Of a stretch of DNA of 64,000 nucleotides, positions 41,034 to 49,689 are shown one piece after another (position 1 is the first letter of the stretch; each line of letters starts with the position of its first letter). A model generated the notes under the pieces. The model worked only from the letters and a program-made list of their open reading frames with translations. It ran no database searches and was not told where the DNA came from. Both the position numbers and the translations under genes were made by a program. Where the stretch lies: contig BPHZ01000001.1 of assembly GCA_026003835.1 (NCBI GenBank), positions 752,001-816,000 on the forward strand. Direction: 5' to 3'. This DNA comes from Herpetosiphonaceae bacterium (GTDB lineage Bacteria > Chloroflexota > Chloroflexia > Chloroflexales > Herpetosiphonaceae).

Positions 41034-43286
41034 CTACTCTTCCCAGCTGACCAGCCGCGGCAGAAAGCCGACAAGAATCTCATCTGGCCGCTGCAGCAGA
41101 CCGGAGATAGCCCTGCCTTTGATGGTGTTGGAGTCGATATAGGTCACGCGCATTCGCGCATAGCCCAGCACATAGATAAACTCGTTGATGTTGTTGGTCT
41201 GATTCAGCGGCTCGCGTATCCAGAGGTGATACCAGACCCAATGGGTATAGCCGTTCTCCTGCACGGTAATCCGCAGGTAGTAGCGTTTATTCACGGCAGC
41301 GTTGCGTCCGACTCTGATCTCCAGATCGTTCCGTGGTGTGAGCTGGGCGTTGATATCCGCAGGAGGCGCGACGCTGGTCAGCGCCGAGGTGCCAGGATTG
41401 AACTCAAACCAATCGTAAGTGATGCGATCGAGATCGGTAACATTGAGTGGGGTGCCGCCGACAGTCTCGGCCTTGAACGGCACAACCACCTTCGGATCGC
41501 CCGGCTCGATAGGGTCGTAGATCAACATTCCCGGAAAGTAGGCATAGAAATCGTTGCTGTCCGCTCCAAGATTAACCAGCGCGTAGATGGCGCGGCGCAC
41601 ATAGCTGGGGCTGTCCTCCACCTCGATATACAGGCTTTGGGCGCCCTGGTAGCGCAGCGGCAGCGTGCGAGTCAGCGTCAGGGTTGGGCTGAGCGGATCT
41701 ATGGTGATACACTCGCCCGTCTCGCTTTGCTGGAGCTGCAGCGTGAAGGAGGTCCCTACGCCATCCGATCCGTCCACTGTAACCGCGGGCGCCGCTCCGT
41801 TGATATCAAGGTTGAGCCAGCCGCTATTGCCTGGCGTACCGTCGTCATTTGTCCACGTCCAGCGCCCCTGGAGTGTACCCCAGGTTGGTGGATTGCTTGA
41901 GAGAAAAACGCGTAGCTTTGCCAGGATCACACCCCCTACCTGATTTCCTCCGGGCAGGAGCGGATCCACGGTGAGCCGGTAGGCTGCGGGACTCGTTCCT
42001 ACACCAAGCGAAGTGCCATCGAAGGCATAGGCGCCGGTGTACGGCCCGCCGGTAACGGGATTGATCGCATTGATATCACAGTCCGGCGGGAATTGGTTCG
42101 GCCCGCTGAAAGCTGCGCGATCTTTCTCTTCATAGGCATAGTCCGAGTCGCTGCCATCGGCAGGTGGGAAGGAGATCCGGAAGCTGGGATTCTCATAAAT
42201 GGTGCCATTGTAGATCAGCACGGTAATCTCGTCGCCCACGTCGTAGCGCAGGTCGAAGGGGGCTACAACCTGACCCGCGGAAAGGCCGCTGTAGACCGCT
42301 ACCTGCTGGCCGGAGTAGATGAACGGCCCTGGATAGCCATCGAGGATATAACGAGTGACAAAGTCTTTATAAACGTTCACGTCAGTATCCGGGGTCAGGC
42401 CGTTCGCATAGAAGGGTGTTCTGGTGAGATCGCGAAAGTCGAGAACGACCGTGCCTTTATAGCGGGAGCCGCTATCGTTTGAGGTCTCGCTTTCGGCGAC
42501 GATGACCGTCTCATAGCCTGGGTCATCGGGGGTGGCTGGGCGCAGCGGCTGGCTGTAGAGGCAGCAGAAGTTGTCGTCCAGCGGGTTGCCGGGATAGCTG
42601 CCGCTGAACCATCCGGGCCACTCGGAGCTGAGATCGCCGCTGCTGTTGGGGCAGCAGATACCGTCAGAGAGCGATTGGGCCTGGAGGATATCGCGAACGC
42701 GCATATATTGAGTACTGCCGCCTTCACGGTAGGTCTGCGGCAATGGGAGATCGGTGCTCAAGCCGGCTACAAAATCATCCCTGCTATCGTAGCCGCGCCA
42801 GCGCGAAACAGCGAACGGGCTGGCCCCGCCGCCGAGAGCAGGGGCACAGCGGGCGCGGGCGGAAACCGTGTATGTTTCGATGCCGACCATCCGCAGAAAG
42901 TACGTAAAGGCCGGCGCGCGGAGCGCCACGCGCACGCTGGGGGTGAGCACCTCAATTCCTCGGCTTAGCCCTACACCTGAGCCGATGGTTGGCGAGTAGA
43001 CCTGGCTGACATCGGTGTAGTCAAGGGTTCCCGGGGCATTAAGGCTGAGGTTGGTGCTGATGACCTCGCTGGCAGCGGTGATCGCGCTGTCCGGCGATTG
43101 ACCGAGGGCGAGCTTATTCGAGGCCGCCAGGCATGCGGCATCGGCTGTGTTCTGCATCAACCGGCGCTGGGCGTAGAGCAGGCCGCCGTCGATCGCCAGC
43201 CCGATGACGATAAAAATTAACGCCAGAAACAGCATGATGATCACAAGCGACTGTCCCTCAAGGTAGCGCGGGAGGTGACGGCGCAT
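41034..43286 (-). CDS. TadG-like protein, Flp/Tad pilus assembly family
   Basis: A protein of 750 residues. The N-terminus is the Tad-type signature, with a basic start, GQSLVIIMLFLALIFIVIGL, and then IDGGLLYAQRRLMQNTADAA. After this come about 600 residues of exported beta-rich sequence with several Cys-rich patches (DGICCPNSSGD, DNFCCLYSQP) and a late YHLWIREPLNQTNN region. TadG proteins are membrane-anchored factors of the Tad export/pilus system. The gene is last in a three-gene row with two TadE-type genes. Confidence 0.82.
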   Translation of the reverse strand: MRRHLPRYLEGQSLVIIMLFLALIFIVIGLAIDGGLLYAQRRLMQNTADAACLAASNKLALGQSPDSAITAASEVISTNLSLNAPGTLDYTDVSQVYSPTIGSGVGLSRGIEVLTPSVRVALRAPAFTYFLRMVGIETYTVSARARCAPALGGGASPFAVSRWRGYDSRDDFVAGLSTDLPLPQTYREGGSTQYMRVRDILQAQSLSDGICCPNSSGDLSSEWPGWFSGSYPGNPLDDNFCCLYSQPLRPATPDDPGYETVIVAESETSNDSGSRYKGTVVLDFRDLTRTPFYANGLTPDTDVNVYKDFVTRYILDGYPGPFIYSGQQVAVYSGLSAGQVVAPFDLRYDVGDEITVLIYNGTIYENPSFRISFPPADGSDSDYAYEEKDRAAFSGPNQFPPDCDINAINPVTGGPYTGAYAFDGTSLGVGTSPAAYRLTVDPLLPGGNQVGGVILAKLRVFLSSNPPTWGTLQGRWTWTNDDGTPGNSGWLNLDINGAAPAVTVDGSDGVGTSFTLQLQQSETGECITIDPLSPTLTLTRTLPLRYQGAQSLYIEVEDSPSYVRRAIYALVNLGADSNDFYAYFPGMLIYDPIEPGDPKVVVPFKAETVGGTPLNVTDLDRITYDWFEFNPGTSALTSVAPPADINAQLTPRNDLEIRVGRNAAVNKRYYLRITVQENGYTHWVWYHLWIREPLNQTNNINEFIYVLGYARMRVTYIDSNTIKGRAISGLLQRPDEILVGFLPRLVSWEE

Positions 43287-43295
43287 ATCGACCCC

Positions 43296-43895
43296 CTATG
43301 GGTGGTACTCATATTCAACTGATTTGCGAATCCAGATCGGGTCGGTAATGAAGGGCAGGATGTTCGAGATAATTGGCGGATGGTACGGGTAGTCAAGTGT
43401 AACCGCTGCTCGCGTGCCGGGCCGGGGCATACAGCTGGGATTGGTGGCGCTGTCGCAGTAGGTAGCTTGTGTCGGTGTGATCGAAACCGTCCACATCGGC
43501 GACGGGGCCGGATCGAGCAGGCCAAGCGATGTTGAGGTGGGAGCGCTGCCTGTATCCGGACATCCGGCGCTGGACCCGGATGTTATGAGTGGGTGGGTGA
43601 CGATAGCCTCTTCGACGGTCTGCTGGAGCGACCAGCCGGCGTAGGTTCCGTCACAGGCAGGCGGTCCACTCCCTTGTATATCGCTAAAGGTGGCGTAGCG
43701 CGTCGAGCGGTAGAGCGAGCCGGCGCGCGCGCCCTCGCGTGCAGCATTGGAGACCTGAACGTGCGCGTACAGGAGGAAGGAGAACTCGAAGAGGCCGACG
43801 AGCAACACCATCAGGAAGGTGAAGAACAACGCCAGCTCGACCAGCGCCTGGCCTCGCCGCGCGCTACGGCGTTGAGCGATCCCCAGACAGCTCAT
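43296..43895 (-). CDS. TadE-like minor pilin, copy 2
   Basis: A protein of 199 residues from ATG 43895, with GGGAGGAGG upstream. The pilin-like N-terminus is RGQALVELALFFTFLMVLLV, followed by GLFEFSFLLYAHVQVSNAAR and EGARAGSLYR, which is typical of TadE. The conserved Glu at position +5 from the G of GQALVE is present. The start overlaps the stop of the upstream TadE gene by four bases. Confidence 0.88.
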   Translation of the reverse strand: MSCLGIAQRRSARRGQALVELALFFTFLMVLLVGLFEFSFLLYAHVQVSNAAREGARAGSLYRSTRYATFSDIQGSGPPACDGTYAGWSLQQTVEEAIVTHPLITSGSSAGCPDTGSAPTSTSLGLLDPAPSPMWTVSITPTQATYCDSATNPSCMPRPGTRAAVTLDYPYHPPIISNILPFITDPIWIRKSVEYEYHP

Positions 43896-44386
43896 TTTCC
43901 TCCTCCCGGCTCGATACGCATTGAGCTCTGCGCGCTGAGCGCGATATCGTTTCTGCCGAAAAGCCCAAAGAAGATGGTGTGGGTGTAGCTCAGTGTAACG
44001 TTGATGATCTGGGCGGCACGGCTGGGGTTGAAGGCATCCTGGATACACGGACTTTCAAGGTAGGCGATATCGACCTGCAGGCGCGCCGGGTCGATGATCG
44101 GGTTGAGGGTACTTGTTATTGCCTGGTTGACCTCGGCCGATCGCTCGGCGTCAAGTGTCGCCGCAAACGTTGTGCAGGCTGTCTGGTCGTTGAGCGATGG
44201 AGTGGAGCCGGAGTATTGGTAGATCGCACCGGCCCGCGCACCCTCGCGCGCGGAGCCGGTCATGCCGACGTAGACGCTGAAGAGGATGGCAAGCTCAACG
44301 ATACCGAGCAGCAGCACAAGGAGGATCGGCAGACAGAGCGCGATCTCCACAAGGCTCTGTCCTTCTCGCTGGCGTATGAGGTTCAT
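43892..44386 (-). CDS. TadE-like minor pilin, copy 1
   Basis: A protein of 164 residues from ATG 44386, with AGGAGG upstream. EGQSLVEIALCLPILLVLLL and GIVELAILFSVYVGMTGSAR, EGARAGAIYQ match the TadE family. It is first in the row TadE, TadE, TadG-like. The prepilin peptidase, the TadA ATPase and the TadB/TadC platform genes are not in the window and must be supplied from elsewhere. Confidence 0.88.
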   Translation of the reverse strand: MNLIRQREGQSLVEIALCLPILLVLLLGIVELAILFSVYVGMTGSAREGARAGAIYQYSGSTPSLNDQTACTTFAATLDAERSAEVNQAITSTLNPIIDPARLQVDIAYLESPCIQDAFNPSRAAQIINVTLSYTHTIFFGLFGRNDIALSAQSSMRIEPGGGK

Positions 44387-44934
44387 TCGTCCTCCTGGCG
44401 CGGTTGCCGATGTGGCAGAATTTGTACGCATCTGTTTTTTCGCCATCAAACGAGGGATGGTGCGGCTCGCTAAAAGGCGTGTTATCGACAATGACTTCAA
44501 GATCGGCGCACCTACAGGTGTTGAACTGGGGCCGATCCCCTGTCAGCGGCGTGTAGTGATATGCCAGACTATCTCCAGAGGCTCTGTACCCATCATATGC
44601 GACTCGCGCCCGATCTGCATCGGCGTCGTTGTCAATCTTTGATAGGCGAATCCTCCTATTCTTTGATCCGTCGGCTTAATCGGAACCGATCATCAAAGAT
44701 GGGATGAATGTTAGGGGGTATGGGGCATAGAGATGGATGGACAGGTTGTCACGATAACTAAAAAAGTGGTGGCGTCGCCGCAGCTAGCCGGCTGTTTCCA
44801 GCGGCGATAGGCTCGGCGACGGATGGAAGAGGGGGGGGCGGTTTCGACCCTTCCTGGTAGTCGCAAGCGATCAGGTAAAGGGGCACAATTGTGCCAGCCA
44901 AATAAAAGAGGCAGCGTGGGATCTGGCTGTCTGA
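44387..44934. other. Intergenic region with structured elements
   Basis: A 550-base gap between the tad-type row and arsM. GTCGCCG (44774-44780) pairs with CGGCGAC (44814-44820) around an inner stem, GCTG-TTTC-CAGC. A perfect palindrome GGCACAATTGTGCC lies near 44882-44895. No gene is apparent, and the promoter for the tad-type row should be in the right part. I cannot assign the structures to a known RNA class. Confidence 0.4.
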
Positions 44935-44963
44935 ATAGAAAAGGCCAGCCCTTCGGGGCTGGC
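44935..44963 (-). terminator. Intrinsic terminator of arsM
   Basis: On the minus strand GCCAGCCC-CGAA-GGGCTGGC is followed by CTTTTCTAT. An 8-bp perfect stem, a stable tetraloop and a U-rich tail 28 bases after the arsM stop make this a standard rho-independent terminator. Confidence 0.9.
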
Positions 44964-44990
44964 TTCCTCAGTCCGGCAGTTATCCGGTAG

Positions 44991-45890
44991 CTAGGTAGTC
45001 GCCGGGCGGCGAGCGGTGATCGAGCTGCTGGTGAAGCGGCTGACCAGATCGTGGAGCGCTGAGGGCGCAAGTCCTGCCAGCGTCTGAGGCAGGGGCAGGA
45101 GGTGAGTCAGCGAGTAGCGGTAGAGCACCTCGACGTTGATCTCCTCGAAGCCCGCCTCGGCCAGCAGCTGCCGGTACTGATCGCTGGTCAGCGCACCGGC
45201 AATACAGCCAGCCCAACTCAGCGCAGCGCGGACTTGCTGCTCGCCGACCGGTAGCCCCTCAAGTCCGCCATCGATGACGATATCCGTGACGGCCAGCCGC
45301 CCGCCGGGCCGCAGGACTCGCAGCGCTTCGCGGAGTGTCTGCCCTTTGTTCGGCGCGAGATTAATCACGCAATTTGAGATGATGACATCGACGCTGGCAT
45401 CGGGAAGCGGGATGTTCTCGATATCGCCTTTGAGAAAGGCGACATTCGTAGCGCCGACCTGCTCGGCGTTGCGCCTGGCAAGCTCCAGCATGCTATCGGT
45501 CATATCCAGGCCGTAGACGAAGCCCTGGGTGCCGACGCGCTTCGCTGCCAGCAAGGCATCCAGTCCGCCGCCTGAGCCGAGGTCAAGTACAACCTCGCCC
45601 TCTTTGAGACTGGCGAGCGCGATAGGGTTCCCGCAGCCGCGCGAGCTGGCTACGGCGCCATCCGGTACATCCGCAAGTTCTGTAGTACCGTAAATTTGGC
45701 TGCCCTGCTCCTCGCCACAGCATGGTCTGTCTATCGGCGAGCAGCATGGGCTGGTCGCGCTGCTCCCGCAGCATGGACTTGCCGTGCTCTTGCCGCAGCA
45801 GCTGTTGTCAAGGGTCTTCTCCGCAACACGTCCATAATACTCGCGGACATGTGCCTTGATCGATTCGGGGTTACTGTGCTTGTGGCTCAT
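44991..45890 (-). CDS. arsM: Arsenite S-adenosylmethionine methyltransferase
   Basis: A protein of 299 residues. ArsM methylates As(III) to mono-, di- and trimethyl arsenicals. The SAM-binding motif is [17 protein letters not shown]. The arsenic-binding Cys residues appear in [21 protein letters not shown] and SWAGCIAG. The N-terminus has an extra run of Cys pairs (NSCCGK, SPCCGS, SPCCSP, RPCCGE), which may collect arsenic or another metal. GAGGAG lies before the ATG. arsR is upstream on the same strand with 139 bases between, so the two probably form one arsenic-responsive unit. Confidence 0.95.
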   Translation of the reverse strand: MSHKHSNPESIKAHVREYYGRVAEKTLDNSCCGKSTASPCCGSSATSPCCSPIDRPCCGEEQGSQIYGTTELADVPDGAVASSRGCGNPIALASLKEGEVVLDLGSGGGLDALLAAKRVGTQGFVYGLDMTDSMLELARRNAEQVGATNVAFLKGDIENIPLPDASVDVIISNCVINLAPNKGQTLREALRVLRPGGRLAVTDIVIDGGLEGLPVGEQQVRAALSWAGCIAGALTSDQYRQLLAEAGFEEINVEVLYRYSLTHLLPLPQTLAGLAPSALHDLVSRFTSSSITARRPATT

Positions 45891-46029
45891 GATGCTCCTC
45901 TTCGTATTGATATTTGTCGATATATTGGACCAAAAAAGAAGCTATACAGGCTCAATCCGAATATCCACCGTCAGCTACCTCCTGCTAATTGATAAGCTTC
46001 AATATAGTTGCCGAAAAAAAGGGGGGCAG

Positions 46030-46398
46030 CTAGGAACGTAGCGCATCAAGCTGCCCCATGACGCGAGCGCGCAAAGCCTCAAGCGCGCCGCGCTTGACGA
46101 AGTAGTATGCCCACAGCCCATGGCGCTCACAGTCGATCAGACCGGCATCGCGCAGCAGTTTGAGGTGATGTGAAATGGTTGGTTGCTTGACCGGCAGCGC
46201 CGCCTCCAGGTCGCAGACGCAGATCTGCCCGTCGTTGCGCGTCAGAATATCGAGGATCTGCAGCCGGATCGGATGGCCGAGGATTTGCAGGTCGCTGCTG
46301 AGCTGTTCGGCCTCTGCCTGGCTCATCCGCGGTTGGACCTCGCTCTCGCAGCAGCGCGTGCCACGCCGCCGTCCCTGAATCTCAAGTCCCTCTACCAT
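46030..46398 (-). CDS. arsR: ArsR-family arsenic-responsive repressor
   Basis: A protein of 122 residues. The winged helix is LQILGHPIRLQILDILTRND, then VKQPTISHHLKLLRDAGLID. The metalloid-binding CVCDLE motif sits at the start of the recognition-helix unit, as in classic ArsR. A second Cys pair (RCCESEV) is near the N-terminus. The start at 46398 is chosen because GGAGG is well placed; the ATG at 46410 overlaps that site. It should repress its own promoter and arsM in the absence of As(III). Confidence 0.93.
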   Translation of the reverse strand: MVEGLEIQGRRRGTRCCESEVQPRMSQAEAEQLSSDLQILGHPIRLQILDILTRNDGQICVCDLEAALPVKQPTISHHLKLLRDAGLIDCERHGLWAYYFVKRGALEALRARVMGQLDALRS

Positions 46399-46419
46399 GT
46401 CCACCTCCATTCGGATGGC

Positions 46420-46448
46420 AGTATAGCAGGTATATCGAAGATTGTCAA
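46420..46448 (-). promoter_or_regulatory. Consensus promoter of arsR
   Basis: On the minus strand TTGACA (46443-46448) and TATACT (46420-46425) are separated by 17 bases, 22 bases from the start codon. The spacer contains TCGATATA, which also appears on the other strand upstream of arsM (near 45929), a possible ArsR half-site. Confidence 0.85.
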
Positions 46449-46807
46449 TAGAGATTTAAATGAAGTAGCTGTCCGGCTCATACTGTGCCGACGAATATGG
46501 GCGCCGCAGCGAGCCGGGGGCTCGCTGGGCAGCGTCTGTCGTTTGTGCAAAACCCATGAGGTTGGTCATCTTGCTCTGAGCAGTGTTATACTAGTGGTCG
46601 GCCCCATCAGTGTTCTTCATCATCGTTACGGTGGTGGTCCACTAGCGTAACAGAGTGCGACGGGCGCCTCTTTGGGCAGCTCTCCTCTGGATGAAATTGG
46701 CGGCTGCGTAATATTTGCTCACGGAGGGGAAAAGAAGACTACAGATCGCTTCTTCTTTGGAGTGCCGCTGAAGTAGAACCTGATACGCGGCCAGGAGGAA
46801 CGCTACC
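46449..46807. other. Intergenic region with a strong hairpin
   Basis: CAGCGAGCC (46507-46515) and GGCTCGCTG (46519-46527) form a 9-bp stem with a GGG loop. The region also carries the second copy of the 30-bp repeat. Its right end contains AGGAGG, used by the NUDIX gene. No gene was seen. Confidence 0.4.
46618..46647 (+). repeat. 30-bp dispersed repeat, copy 2
   Basis: CATCATCGTTACGGTGGTG then GTCCACTAGCG, one base different from the copy at 4241-4270. CTAGTGG just upstream (46591-46597) is the inverse of CCACTAG in the repeat, so this copy may be the end of a short element. Confidence 0.6.
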
Positions 46808-47377
46808 TTGCATACAAACCTTACCACACTACCAATCGATCGTCGCTGGCAAGCGCAGCAGCATCCCATGCCGTCCGTGCTTGCTGTTGTGCGCCAAACC
46901 TTACAAAACCGCGTCCACTATGTTCTCATCAAACGCATTAAGGAGCCTTACAGCGGCAAGTGGGCGCTGGTTGGCGGAAAATGGAACTTTGGCGAATCGC
47001 TAGATGACGCCGTTTGTCGAGAAGTTCGGGAAGAGACAGGGCTGGATACCCGGTTCGTAGCTCTGCGTGGGATCGTAAATGAACGGATGCACCCCGGATC
47101 CCGGACGCAGGATGGCGGTCATTTCCTCTTGTTTATTTGCGAAGTTGATGTCCTGGAAGGAGAAGCAACTGAACAATCAGAAGGAGAGGTGGCCTGGTTC
47201 ACGATGGAGGAGCTACAGGAACGCTACCGGCAACAGGATGTTGTGCCAATTGATTATCACATTTTGGAATACTACTACGACAGCACTCAATCACTGCAGT
47301 ACATTGAAGCCGATATTATTGTGGGAAAGAACGAGAAAAAGATGTTTGATATCGTTCGCTTTGATGTGATCCCATAG
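46808..47377 (+). CDS. NUDIX hydrolase
   Basis: A protein of 189 residues. The NUDIX box is complete: GGKWNFGESLDDAVCREV followed by REETGL, fitting Gx5Ex7REUxEExGU. The fold removes nucleoside diphosphates from larger substrates. The start codon is TTG at 46808, supported by AGGAGG upstream. It opens a row of four rightward genes (NUDIX, GNAT, DinB-like, HD) with somewhat lower GC than the surroundings. The substrate is unknown. Confidence 0.88.
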   Translation: MHTNLTTLPIDRRWQAQQHPMPSVLAVVRQTLQNRVHYVLIKRIKEPYSGKWALVGGKWNFGESLDDAVCREVREETGLDTRFVALRGIVNERMHPGSRTQDGGHFLLFICEVDVLEGEATEQSEGEVAWFTMEELQERYRQQDVVPIDYHILEYYYDSTQSLQYIEADIIVGKNEKKMFDIVRFDVIP

Positions 47378-47388
47378 GTGCTTATCTG

Positions 47389-47934
47389 ATGCACAATATA
47401 TTACTCGGTGACTCTTTATCTTTTGTCCGAGGCCGTTCCTATATGCCACAGCAGTATCAGATACGTCCACTTACACTGCAATATGTCGATAAGGTGGTCG
47501 CGCTATCCCGACGATTAGAGCGCGACCCAACTCCGTGTTCATACTGGGGACTGGATCAGAATCACATCTTACAGTTGCTTTCCAACCCGCAGAAGCACTC
47601 GCTCATTGCAGTTACTTCTGAACAAGTGGTCGGCATCGCCACACTTACTCGCGGCCGACAATTTCAGCAGCATCTTGCCGAGGTAAGTGTAGCGGTCTGC
47701 CCAGAGCATCGAAAGCTCGGGATCGCGCGACACTTGCTGCAGCGCCTGGAGGCGCACACATCCGTCTGGGGCGTCGAGTTACTCAAAGCGCTCATTTGGG
47801 TTGATAATCAGCCATCGCGCCAGCTCTTTGCATCAATGGGATTTGAACACCGGGCCACGCTCTACGCTGAATTCAAAAGCCCGGAGTTTGGCGAGATGGA
47901 CGACTGTGTATACTACAAGCGTTTGGCCAGATAG
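47389..47934 (+). CDS. GNAT-family N-acetyltransferase
   Basis: Up to 181 residues. The acetyl-CoA motif A is VAVCPEHRKLGIARHLLQRL, a form of RxxGxG/A. IWVDNQPSRQLFASMGFEHR follows as motif B. The domain proper begins QIRPLTLQYVDKVV. The ATG at 47389 gives a longer N-terminus and the ATG at 47443 a shorter one; neither has a clear Shine-Dalgarno. It is twelve bases from the NUDIX gene, so cotranscription is likely. Confidence 0.85.
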   Translation: MHNILLGDSLSFVRGRSYMPQQYQIRPLTLQYVDKVVALSRRLERDPTPCSYWGLDQNHILQLLSNPQKHSLIAVTSEQVVGIATLTRGRQFQQHLAEVSVAVCPEHRKLGIARHLLQRLEAHTSVWGVELLKALIWVDNQPSRQLFASMGFEHRATLYAEFKSPEFGEMDDCVYYKRLAR

Positions 47935-48272
47935 ACACCGCAGCCGGCACTGCACGAGTAACCTACCACACAGATGAATACCTTCTGCGGGCATCAGCAT
48001 GTATCGACTCGCTCTTGCAGCACATCCGATATGCGCTCAGCCAGGCCTCGTGTCCGCGATACCGTCGCACCACGAACTTCTCTGATACGGGGCAAAAGAT
48101 CCGCTTGTGTGCTGGCGAGAGTAAGGCTTCCGGCCGATGGATCCGCCGCTTCTCAACGGCTATACTCTTAGTACCAGCGCGGCTGACATGTCCCACTGAA
48201 CCGGCTTTTCTCCCCATCGTGCCGCAATCAAGCCCGTATCTCGAAATCATATTACAAAACGTGGAGGCATCA
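47935..48272. other. Gap before the DinB-like gene
   Basis: A 338-base stretch. Open frames exist on both strands, but none has a recognisable family or convincing start. GGAGG at 48263-48267 serves the following GTG. Confidence 0.35.
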
Positions 48273-48809
48273 GTGGCTGAACAACACGTAACAACCGGGG
48301 TTGAGCTTCTTGCGGAAATTGAGCGCGCATGGGATGTATTTCATGCAACCCTGGATCGCTTGACCGAGACCCAGATGACGACCATCAAAGATGCACAGGG
48401 ATGGACCGTCAAAGATCATCTCATTCATCTGACGGCCTGGGAACGCTCCGTGATCTCCTTCCTACAAGGCGAAGCTCGCCATATAGGATTAGGAATCGAT
48501 GAATCGGTCTACTTAACCGGCAACGAGGACGCTATCAATGCGGCTGTCTATCAGCAACAGCGGAATATTTCATTGCAAGCCGTACTCGATCGGCTTCGCG
48601 CCACTCACCAGCAGCTCATCGTGTTGGTACAGCGGCTAACCGATACGGATCTCCAACAACCATACCGTCACTATTTGCCGGATGAGCCCGGCGATGGCGA
48701 TGGGCCACCGGCGATTAATCTCATCTACGGCAACGCGGTTCACCATTTCTACGAACATCTGGCCTGGATTGAAGGACTGGTAACGTCTGCATCTTCCGCG
48801 GAGCAGTGA
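48273..48809 (+). CDS. DinB-like four-helix protein
   Basis: A protein of 178 residues from GTG 48273, with GGAGG five bases upstream. Four long helices with the metal-binding His pattern of the DinB/YfiT superfamily: GWTVKDHLIHLTAWERSVIS in the second helix and NAVHHFYEHLAWIEGL in the last. These proteins are metal-dependent transferases for low-molecular-weight thiols or other stress functions. The upstream in-frame ATG at 48015 is rejected because it adds 86 residues with no domain. It is followed at 36 bases by the HD gene. Confidence 0.8.
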   Translation: MAEQHVTTGVELLAEIERAWDVFHATLDRLTETQMTTIKDAQGWTVKDHLIHLTAWERSVISFLQGEARHIGLGIDESVYLTGNEDAINAAVYQQQRNISLQAVLDRLRATHQQLIVLVQRLTDTDLQQPYRHYLPDEPGDGDGPPAINLIYGNAVHHFYEHLAWIEGLVTSASSAEQ

Positions 48810-48845
48810 AACAACTTTTTAGCCTGGGAGGGAGCGTACAGCGCT

Positions 48846-49511
48846 TTGGAGAATCTCAATGTGTGGGAGCGACAGCTCCAGGAGTTCTTGGGCCAGACCA
48901 TGTTCGTGAAGGCCGATCCGGCCCATGATGCTGCGCATATCAGCAGAGTCGTTGCAAACGCAAAGGCGCTGGCTCGATCGGAGGGCGCAGACCTGGACGT
49001 GGTTATTCCAGCGGCATGGCTTCACGATTGCGTGATCGTTCCTAAGGATTCTCCGGAGCGGGCGCGTGCATCGGCCATCGCCGCCACTACTGCCGTCCGC
49101 TACCTGCGCGAGATCGGCTATCCAGAACAATATCTTCCGGCAATTCATCACGCTATTCACGCGCATAGCTACTCGGCCGGGGTTGAGCCTCGCACGCTGG
49201 AGGCGAAAGTGGTTCAGGATGCCGATCGCCTGGATGCGCTTGGCGCTGTGGGAATCGCGCGCACGCTTATGCTGGGCGGGCAGATGGGGAAGCCTCTTTA
49301 CGATTCTGCTGAACCGATTCCACGGAAACGTCTACCGGATGACAGCGCCAATGTGCTGGATCATTTCTTCACGAAACTTCTGCGGCTGGAGCAGCAGATG
49401 CAAACCGAGAGCGGACGCAGAGAAGCAAGGCGTCGCACGAAATTCATGCAACTCTACCTGGCTCAACTCCAGCGGGAACTTCAACATGTGCCAGGCCACC
49501 CATCCGCCTGA
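48846..49511 (+). CDS. HD-domain phosphohydrolase
   Basis: A protein of 221 residues. The metal ligands are visible in order: His in DPAHDAAHISRVVANA, the HD pair in AAWLHDCVIV, further His in AIHHAIHAHSYSAG and the last Asp in QDADRLDALGAVGIART. This is the YedJ/uncharacterised HD phosphohydrolase group that acts on nucleotides or phosphoesters. The start is TTG at 48846, with GGAGGGAG slightly distant. It is the last gene of the four-gene row. Confidence 0.88.
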   Translation: MENLNVWERQLQEFLGQTMFVKADPAHDAAHISRVVANAKALARSEGADLDVVIPAAWLHDCVIVPKDSPERARASAIAATTAVRYLREIGYPEQYLPAIHHAIHAHSYSAGVEPRTLEAKVVQDADRLDALGAVGIARTLMLGGQMGKPLYDSAEPIPRKRLPDDSANVLDHFFTKLLRLEQQMQTESGRREARRRTKFMQLYLAQLQRELQHVPGHPSA

Positions 49512-49616
49512 TGAGGATGCTGCACGTCGCCCGAGCTTCGAATAGTTAAGTTAAGCGATATCTGGAGGCTTTCTATAGCTGGGTGGTCGACGACTATGTT
49601 CAGCGTGAGATGGCGA

Positions 49617-49646
49617 TTGACAGCGCAGTGATATTCGGAGTATAGT
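49617..49646 (+). promoter_or_regulatory. Promoter of the GlcNAc operon
   Basis: TTGACA (49617-49622) and TATAGT (49641-49646), separated by 18 bases, 44 bases upstream of the ROK gene start. Both boxes are near consensus. Confidence 0.85.
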
Positions 49647-49660
49647 ATCACAAGATTGTT

Positions 49661-49673
49661 AGTAAAGTTTACT
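49661..49673. promoter_or_regulatory. Likely operator of the ROK regulator
   Basis: A perfect odd palindrome, AGTAAAGTTTACT, lies just after the -10 box at about the transcription start and before the GGAGGG Shine-Dalgarno. Its A/T-rich form and position fit an autoregulatory NagC/XylR-type repressor site. Confidence 0.7.
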
Positions 49674-49689
49674 TTCAAAAGGAGGGTTC

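Noticed and set aside
44741..44830. Cyclic-di-GMP (GEMM) riboswitch
   Set aside because: The gap holds a folded element but lacks the conserved GEMM core and tetraloop receptor sequences.
47963..48250. 95-codon minus-strand frame before the DinB-like gene
   Set aside because: It has no Shine-Dalgarno, no recognisable family, and ends in low-complexity basic sequence.
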